Translations under genes and position numbers: made by a program
DNA from: SG8-30 sp037443885
GTDB taxonomy: Bacteria; Pseudomonadota; Gammaproteobacteria; Steroidobacterales; Steroidobacteraceae
DNA: 7,616 nt
Assembly (NCBI GenBank): GCA_037443885.1
Contig: JBBINN010000146.1
Location: 1 to 7,616, forward strand
Reading direction: 5' to 3'
Notes under the pieces: generated by a model
What the model was told of the DNA's origin: nothing
Seen by the model: only the letters and a program-made list of their open reading frames with translations
Database searches by the model: none
Part shown: piece after piece, positions 1-4,648 of the stretch
Layout: every line of letters begins with the position of its first letter
Position numbering within the stretch: position 1 is the stretch's first letter

Positions 1-100
1 GAGCGACGCGGGGGGCCCGGCCGGATCCCGCCCGCGCGCGAGGCAATGTCTCGGTCTTGGTTCCGGTCCCGGCCGCGGCACCGCGAGGTCCGACCGTTCG
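1..100. other. Left-edge flank downstream of the sheath gene
   Basis: This GC-rich stretch lies beyond the TAG stop of the sheath gene and runs to the window edge. No T-tract terminator is visible. There is no minus-strand ATG here. A minus-strand GTG at 79-81 opens a frame to the edge, but it is too short to judge as the start of a following gene. If a contractile-injection operon continues, it would do so in this direction. Confidence 0.4.
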
Positions 101-1726
101 CTATCCGCGTCCCGCCACAACCAGCGGCGGCAGCTCATCGTCCTCGATGAGGATCTCGCCGCGCACGTGCCCGCCGTGCAGGCGGTTGAGGGTCACCGGC
201 TTGATGCGGCTGCCGCCCGCCCGGTGGGTCAGAAGGTAGGCGTGGACGCGCCCGGCGCGGCCGATGGCGAAGCCCAGCAGGACGTTGACCACGCCGCGCT
301 CGCGCTCCTCGGCGCGATTGATGCGCTCGTCGCAGACCACGAACCAGCGGCTCTCGACGGGCGCGCCGTCGAAGGCCCGCTCCTCGTCCAGGGAGGCGAA
401 GAAGGAAGACAGCTGCGACTGCGCCTTGCGCCACAACGACGGGCCGCTCGGCTCGAACAGCATCCAGCGCGTCCCGCGCTCCACGCTGTCGAGGATCATG
501 ATGGTCAGCCGGCGCGCGCCGAGGAGCCGTTGCTCGGGCGCCGCGCCCGCTCCGGCGAGCGTGCAGGCCGGCGGTACCGCCGAGGCCGGACTCCTCAGGG
601 CCTGCAGGACGTTGACGCCCGCTGCGGCAAGGCGCTGGCGCTCAAGGTCGGTCACCGTGCACAGCGGCCGCAGCCCTGGCCGCAGCAGTCCCTCGTCCGC
701 CGCGGCCGACCACAGCGGGCTGTGCCCGGCGGCGCGCGACAGCATGCCGGCGACGGCGCCGCAGGGCGCGAAGGACTCGAATCGGCCGCGCAGCTTGTCG
801 TAGGCCAGGAGCCGCGGGAAGTACATGAAGGCGCTGTCGCTGGCGAGCGGCCAGTCACGCATGGCCGCGATGGCGTCGGCGGCCGACTGCCAGGCCAGCG
901 GCGGGTCCACCACCAGCAGCGCGCGCCGGTCGCGGCAGTAGCGGTGCGCCACCAGCAGCGCGCTCGGGCCGAGATCGACGTCCCGCGACGGCGGCGGGAT
1001 GCACAGGAAACTGAAGGCCTCGGCGCCTCCAAGCGCGAACAGCCCCGTGCCCTCCGCGGCCGAGCCGATGATATCGTAGTCGGAAAGCGGTCCGCCGTCG
1101 TCGCCGTCGGAACTGGACAGGATGTAGCCAGCGAGCCCGGCACGCCCGGGCGCGGTCACGACGTCGGGCCGGACCGGCGGCACCGGTTCGAGCACACGGA
1201 CGAGCTGGGAGGCGGCGAGCGCCGCGGCCACGTGGCGCGAGGACGCCGGGTACACGGACAGGCGCCGGTAGATCTCCTGGTCCTCGATGTGCTCGGACCC
1301 TGGCGTCCGCACGCGCTGCACGACCAGGTTGAATCGGTCGGGTTCGTTCTCGCCGATGCCGTCGTAGTCGACCGCCGCGCGCAGGTACTCGCGCGTGCCG
1401 GGATGCAACGCCCGCAGCCGCAGCCGGTGGGGACCCGCCGGAAGGTCCAGCGTGCAGGGCCTGGCGTCGTTCGCCACCCGCAGCACGACGGCCGTCGTCC
1501 CACCGCTGTCGAAGAACTGCTCGACCGCGTAGGACAGCGTGCTCGGCTGCCACAGGCCGCCGAAGACACGCCGGTAATCCGCGAAGCTGTGCAAAGTGAC
1601 GGGTCGGTTGACGGGGCCGCGCAACGCGCGGCCGACGAAGGCCGTCACCGCAACGGGCGCGCGCGCGATGGACTCGCCCGCGACCACTTCTTCGTGGACT
1701 TGTATTCCGGTGATTCTATCCGCCAC
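101..1726 (-). CDS. Contractile tail sheath protein (phage-tail / extracellular injection-system type)
   Basis: This 541-residue protein is a sheath subunit of a contractile tail: many copies stack around an inner tube and shorten to drive it outward. The N-terminal part carries the family pattern AFVGRALRGPVN (29-40), a 'SFADYRRVFGGLW' block (47-59) and LSYAVEQFF (64-72). The middle has LSDYDIIG (214-221), a GTGLFAL block (226-232) and a conserved stretch reading LCIPPPSRDVDLGPSALL (241-258). The C-terminal sheath domain (about 385-505) has the typical RGTRWMLFEPSGPSLW (417-432) and a WFVVCD...N segment (461-470), followed by a strand at about 479-500. About 40 residues continue past that strand, more than I would expect. 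No signal peptide or membrane segment is seen, which fits cytoplasmic assembly. The start is GTG, with AGGGGAG six bases upstream. No tube, baseplate, spike or ATPase gene is in the window, so phage remnant versus dedicated injection system cannot be decided here. The family is clear; the particle type is inference. Confidence 0.9.
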   Translation of the reverse strand: MADRITGIQVHEEVVAGESIARAPVAVTAFVGRALRGPVNRPVTLHSFADYRRVFGGLWQPSTLSYAVEQFFDSGGTTAVVLRVANDARPCTLDLPAGPHRLRLRALHPGTREYLRAAVDYDGIGENEPDRFNLVVQRVRTPGSEHIEDQEIYRRLSVYPASSRHVAAALAASQLVRVLEPVPPVRPDVVTAPGRAGLAGYILSSSDGDDGGPLSDYDIIGSAAEGTGLFALGGAEAFSFLCIPPPSRDVDLGPSALLVAHRYCRDRRALLVVDPPLAWQSAADAIAAMRDWPLASDSAFMYFPRLLAYDKLRGRFESFAPCGAVAGMLSRAAGHSPLWSAAADEGLLRPGLRPLCTVTDLERQRLAAAGVNVLQALRSPASAVPPACTLAGAGAAPEQRLLGARRLTIMILDSVERGTRWMLFEPSGPSLWRKAQSQLSSFFASLDEERAFDGAPVESRWFVVCDERINRAEERERGVVNVLLGFAIGRAGRVHAYLLTHRAGGSRIKPVTLNRLHGGHVRGEILIEDDELPPLVVAGRG

Positions 1727-1732
1727 CGGTCA

Positions 1733-1739
1733 CTCCCCT
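1733..1739 (-). promoter_or_regulatory. Ribosome binding site fixing the GTG start of the sheath gene
   Basis: On the minus strand this reads AGGGGAG, followed by six bases (TGACCG) and then GTG at 1724-1726. The strong Shine-Dalgarno at ideal spacing supports GTG as the true start. The resulting N-terminus runs directly into the conserved sheath N-terminal segment. Confidence 0.75.
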
Positions 1740-1751
1740 GGCTCCGTCGAA

Positions 1752-1779
1752 GGTTAGCACATCGACGCCCCAGCGTTCC
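1752..1779 (-). promoter_or_regulatory. Possible ECF-sigma-like promoter before the sheath gene
   Basis: On the minus strand a GGAACG element (1774-1779) is followed by 16 bases and CTAACC (1752-1757). This resembles GGAAC / CTAA-type promoters read by extracytoplasmic-function sigma factors. It would give a leader of about 20 bases carrying the sheath ribosome binding site. A housekeeping -10/-35 pair is not evident in the same gap. Short motifs like this arise by chance in GC-rich DNA, so the call is weak. Confidence 0.25.
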
Positions 1780-1829
1780 CGCGGGCCGGCCACGCCGGGG
1801 ATCGATGATCAGGCCGGACCCGATCCGCG

Positions 1830-2033
1830 TCAGCGGGAGGTCTTGCGACCCGAGCGCCCCCGGCCGGCAGGCGCGCCGCCGCCCCTGGGGCCGTCGACCG
1901 CTGCGGGGCGCTCGGCGGCGCGAAGCTCCTGCTCGAGCCGGGCGCGGGCGGCTTCATCACGCTTGCGCTCGACTTCCTCGATCATGACCTTGAGCCATTC
2001 CGAGGCGGCTGGATTCTGGGGAGCGGAAGCCAT
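1830..2033 (-). CDS. Small charged helical protein, function unknown
   Basis: This is a 67-residue protein that I do not recognise. Residues about 11-42 (from SEWLKVMIEEVERKRDEAAR onward) form a strongly predicted amphipathic, highly charged helix, possibly a coiled coil. The tail (about 43-67) is rich in Gly, Pro, Arg and Lys, looks disordered and is basic. There is no signal peptide or membrane segment. It starts with ATG nine bases after the TAG stop of the glycosyltransferase, so the two are probably co-transcribed and perhaps translationally coupled; no clear Shine-Dalgarno precedes it. The regular helix, the operon-like spacing and the matching strand support a real gene. An overlapping opposite-strand frame of the same length exists and looks like random Arg/Ser-rich sequence. 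Confidence 0.5.
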   Translation of the reverse strand: MASAPQNPAASEWLKVMIEEVERKRDEAARARLEQELRAAERPAAVDGPRGGGAPAGRGRSGRKTSR

Positions 2034-2042
2034 GGCGCAAGT

Positions 2043-3263
2043 CTAGCGCGGCGGTGACGTCGCGTCAGGAGCCATGGCTGCGCCACTGACCTCGCGGCGC
2101 CCCGCCGCGGCGAGGCGCTCGTACAGACCGGCGAGCCGGCTCGCGAGCCTCTCGGCCGACCAGCGTTCCGCCGCGACCCGGCCACCCGCGGACAGGCGAG
2201 CGTGAAGCCCCGGGTCGGCGAGCACCGCGAGCACCGCACGGGCGAACGCCTCCTCGTCTTCTTCGGCCACCAACGCACCCTCCGCGCCTTCCAGGACCTC
2301 CGCGGTTCCCAGCACTGCGGTGGAGACGACGGGAACGCCCAGGGCCATCGCCTCCAGCAGGACGAGTCCCTGCGTTTCCGTGCGCGAGGCGAAGACGAAG
2401 ACGTCGGCCGCGCGGTAGCAATCGAGCAGCGTCCGGTCCCGGTCCAGGTATCCCACCCAGCGGATGCCCTCGGCCAACCCGAGGCGCTCTGCCAGCCCGC
2501 GCAGGTGACGCTCGGCCGGCCCCTCACCGGCGATGACGAGCAGCGCGTCGGGCCGGACGGCGAGCACGCGGGCGAAGGCGCGCATCACGAAGTCGATGTT
2601 CTTCTCGAATGCGACCCTGCTGATGTGCGCCAGCACCGGGCGGCCCGGCTCGATGCCCTGCTCCTGCCGGAAGCGCGCAGCATCGCCGCCGGCGAACCGG
2701 GCAAGCTCGAGCCCGGTCGGTATGACCTCCGCCGGCGACGTCACGCCGTAGCCCCGCAGGACCGCAAGCATGGCCCGCGACGGCACGACTAGCCCTTCCA
2801 CGGCGTTGCACTGGCTCACCGTCAGGCGCTGCGCCGCGCGCCGCAGCCATGCTGCCGGCNNNNNNNNNNGGAAGGGCAGGTAGTGGTGAAAGTACTCCTC
2901 GAAGTGGGTGTGGCAGGTCTCGACTACGGGCAGGCCCAGTTCCCGGCCCAGCCGGAGCCCGGCGTAGTGAGCGAGGAAAGGCGTGTGCACGTGGACCAGG
3001 TCGAAGCGGACGGCGCCGGCCAGCCTGCGCCCGGCTTCGAGCAGTGCGCGATAGTGCATGAGCCGGTCCTCCGGATCGCGCGGCACCGGCCGGGAGGGCA
3101 CGCGCTCGATGCCCGCGCCGGACGGGGCGGCACCCGGGTACGCCGGTGCGACGAGGACGGTTTCGTGACCGAGGCTTTCGAGAGCGGCGCGGAACGTCTG
3201 GATCGAGGTTGAGACGCCGTTGACGCGAGGGAAGTACACGTCCGACAGCTTGAGGATCCGCAA
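2043..3263 (-). CDS. Glycosyltransferase family 4 (GT-B fold), interrupted by an assembly gap
   Basis: This retaining glycosyltransferase would transfer a sugar from a nucleotide-sugar donor to a lipid or polysaccharide acceptor at the inner face of the cytoplasmic membrane. The N-terminal acceptor domain begins RILKLSDVYFPRVNGVSTSI, the glycine-containing loop typical of GT4 enzymes. HVHTPF lies at about 91-96, and ETCHTHFEEYFHHYLPF ends at the gap. The C-terminal donor domain carries HISRVAFEKNI (about 213-223), VIAGEGP (243-249) and the E-x7-E donor motif, Glu296 and Glu304, in TETQGLVLLEAMALGVPVV. Length is 406 residues as written, normal for the family. The start is taken as TTG at 3261-3263, because GGAG lies six bases before it and the protein then starts like its relatives; a TTG 12 bases further upstream is the alternative. 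The pattern resembles glycolipid-making relatives of diacylglycerol glucosyltransferases and phosphatidylinositol mannosyltransferases, but the acceptor cannot be read from sequence. Confidence 0.92.
   Translation of the reverse strand: MRILKLSDVYFPRVNGVSTSIQTFRAALESLGHETVLVAPAYPGAAPSGAGIERVPSRPVPRDPEDRLMHYRALLEAGRRLAGAVRFDLVHVHTPFLAHYAGLRLGRELGLPVVETCHTHFEEYFHHYLPFXXXXPAAWLRRAAQRLTVSQCNAVEGLVVPSRAMLAVLRGYGVTSPAEVIPTGLELARFAGGDAARFRQEQGIEPGRPVLAHISRVAFEKNIDFVMRAFARVLAVRPDALLVIAGEGPAERHLRGLAERLGLAEGIRWVGYLDRDRTLLDCYRAADVFVFASRTETQGLVLLEAMALGVPVVSTAVLGTAEVLEGAEGALVAEEDEEAFARAVLAVLADPGLHARLSAGGRVAAERWSAERLASRLAGLYERLAAAGRREVSGAAMAPDATSPPR
2860..2869. other. Assembly gap of ten Ns inside the glycosyltransferase gene
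   Basis: Ten undetermined bases break the coding sequence between ...HHYLPF and PAAWLR.... Reading frame is kept on both sides with ten Ns, and would equally be kept with one, four or seven. Relatives, as I recall them, have a single residue between the Phe and the Pro, so the true gap may be one base and the Ns only a placeholder. Confidence 0.95.
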
Positions 3264-3269
3264 GCACCG

Positions 3270-3273
3270 CTCC
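3270..3273 (-). promoter_or_regulatory. Ribosome binding site choosing the TTG start of the glycosyltransferase
   Basis: GGAG on the minus strand lies six bases before TTG at 3261-3263. The upstream in-frame TTG (3273-3275) has only CCGCCCGCC-like sequence before it and no Shine-Dalgarno. The site overlaps the right arm of an inverted repeat (3272-3304). Confidence 0.6.
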
Positions 3274-3304
3274 AAGGCGGGCGGCCGGGAGGCACCGGCC
3301 TTGG
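3272..3304 (-). repeat. Nested inverted repeat in the glycosyltransferase leader
   Basis: On the minus strand CCAAGG (3299-3304) and CCTTGG (3272-3277) can pair. Inside them GGCCGG (3295-3300) and CCGGCC (3283-3288) form a second perfect six-base inverted repeat with a six-base loop. The two stems share two bases on the left arm, so either the full inner stem or a shorter inner stem plus the outer one can form. The outer right arm contains the first two bases of the GGAG ribosome binding site. No T-tract follows, so it is not a classic terminator; it could modulate translation. Confidence 0.4.
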
Positions 3305-3361
3305 GGAAAGCGAGCCTAGCGGCGCAGCGTTACACGCGAATGACGGGCGCTGCGGGCTGCT

Positions 3362-4579
3362 TCAAGGGGCCGCGCCGGGACCGCCACGCTCGGACTCGCG
3401 CTCGGCGAGCATTTCGCGGAAGCGTTCCTCGCCGGCGTACTGGTCGTCGTTGCCGTCCCAGGTCGCACCCACAGGCAGCGCATTGCGGACGCGGGGCGCC
3501 CCGGCCAGCAGCGTCTCGGTGCGCTCCTCCCGACCCTTCATCACCGGCACCGGGATGCCCAGCGGCTTCTGCGCGACCTCGTGCGCCTGCTCCCAGTCGA
3601 TTTTGGCGTCGGCCGCCGCGATGCGCTGCCACAGGGGCGACTTGGAACGAAGCCCCTTCTGGCGCAGCGTCCTCGGTCCTTTCGACCAGTCGCGCGGGTC
3701 GTCCTCCATCACGTCGTAGGCCTGGACGTAGAGCTGCTCGCCCTCCCAACCCAGCAGGAACGGCTGGTTGACGATCAGCACCGGGGTGCCGACCCTGGCG
3801 AGTTCGAACACCTCGGCGATGTCCTCGGGGTACAGGCGGATGCAGCCGGCGCTCGCCCGCATGCCGACGCCGTAGGGCTTGTTGGTGCCGTGGATGAGGT
3901 AGCTCGGCCAGCCGAGCCGCATCGAGTGGCGGCCGAGGGGATTGTCCGGCCCCGGCGGCACCCGCGCCGGCAGCGGGTCGCCGTTCTTCTCGTGCTCGCG
4001 GCGGACGGACTGTGGCGGCGTCCAGGTGGGATCCCTGGTCTTCTGGGTCACCTTGGTGCGGCCCTCGGGCGTCTTCCAGCCGACCTTACCGATGCCGATC
4101 GGGTGCGTGACCACCTCGAGCGGCGCATCCTTCGACGCTCGCGGGAGGTAATAGAAGAGCCGCATCGCCGGCAGGTTGATGACGATGCCCTCGCGGGGGG
4201 CGTCGGGCAGGACGAATCGCGTCGGCAGGACGATCTCGGTGCCCTCGCCCGGCAGCCACGGGTCCACGCCGGGGTTGGAGCGCACGATCTCCTCGTAGCC
4301 CACGTTGAAGCGCCGCGCGATGTCGGGAAGCGTGTCCTCGTGCGTCGCCACCGTGACCTGCAGGCGGCCGACGACGTCGGTCCCCGGCTCGACCGTGAAG
4401 CGGTGGGTCGCGTCCGCAAGCGGCAGCTCGGGCTTCGGCGGCGGCTCGGGAGGCGGCGCCGGGGGCGCAGGCTCCCTGCGCCACAGCGACTCGAACGGGG
4501 TGCAGGCCGAGACCAGCACGGCCATCGCCACCACGGCGGGCGTCCGCACGCGCTTGAGGATCGGGTTCGGCTGGCCCAT
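3362..4579 (-). CDS. L,D-transpeptidase lipoprotein with LysM and YkuD domains
   Basis: This enzyme attacks the third-position diaminopimelate of a peptidoglycan stem tetrapeptide through a catalytic cysteine. It either forms 3-3 cross-links or anchors a protein to the wall. The 405-residue product has a lipoprotein signal ending VSAC, with Cys26 as the lipidation site and Thr27 after it (no Asp, so outer-membrane sorting is expected). A proline-rich linker follows (36-53), then a LysM-like peptidoglycan-binding segment (about 74-120; HEDTLPDIARRFNVGYEEIVRSNP). The YkuD catalytic domain (about 131-270) has His230-Gly-Thr and the Cys246 motif RASAGCIRLYPED. The usual His two residues before the catalytic Cys is Ala244 here. 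A C-terminal region of about 130 residues (275-405), with a Lys/Arg/Glu-rich tail, extends beyond the catalytic domain. It is longer than the E. coli ErfK/YbiS enzymes (roughly 300-330 residues). Family assignment is firm; cross-linking versus anchoring is undecided. Confidence 0.95.
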   Translation of the reverse strand: MGQPNPILKRVRTPAVVAMAVLVSACTPFESLWRREPAPPAPPPEPPPKPELPLADATHRFTVEPGTDVVGRLQVTVATHEDTLPDIARRFNVGYEEIVRSNPGVDPWLPGEGTEIVLPTRFVLPDAPREGIVINLPAMRLFYYLPRASKDAPLEVVTHPIGIGKVGWKTPEGRTKVTQKTRDPTWTPPQSVRREHEKNGDPLPARVPPGPDNPLGRHSMRLGWPSYLIHGTNKPYGVGMRASAGCIRLYPEDIAEVFELARVGTPVLIVNQPFLLGWEGEQLYVQAYDVMEDDPRDWSKGPRTLRQKGLRSKSPLWQRIAAADAKIDWEQAHEVAQKPLGIPVPVMKGREERTETLLAGAPRVRNALPVGATWDGNDDQYAGEERFREMLAERESERGGPGAAP

Positions 4580-4585
4580 GGCGGG

Positions 4586-4591
4586 ATTATG
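4586..4591 (-). promoter_or_regulatory. -10-like box at leaderless spacing before the L,D-transpeptidase
   Basis: CATAAT on the minus strand matches the TATAAT consensus at five of six positions and stands out in GC-rich surroundings. Six bases separate it from the ATG at 4577-4579, so transcription would begin at or next to the start codon. No Shine-Dalgarno is seen before this ATG, which agrees with a leaderless message. No good -35 box is present at 16-18 bases. Confidence 0.4.
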
Positions 4592-4648
4592 ACACCCCGC
4601 ATCCGATCCCGCCGTGCCGGTCCGTCACCGGACGGCGACACCCACCCC

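Noticed and set aside
1650..1670. Alternating GC run as possible Z-DNA or a repeat element
   Set aside because: It lies inside the sheath coding sequence and encodes ordinary residues; short CG runs are expected at this GC content.
167..1987. Plus-strand 606-codon open frame opposite the sheath gene
   Set aside because: Its translation is Arg/Gly/Ala-rich with no recognisable domain. It exists because GC-rich DNA has few stops opposite a real gene, and the minus-strand sheath has clear family motifs.
1843..2046. Plus-strand 67-codon frame over the small helical gene
   Set aside because: No Shine-Dalgarno and a low-complexity Arg/Ser/Ala translation; the minus-strand frame has an organised helix and operon spacing.
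4616..4640. Inverted repeat GTCCG/CGGAC after the peptidase stop as a terminator
   Set aside because: The stem is only five bases and no T-tract follows, so it does not qualify as a rho-independent terminator.
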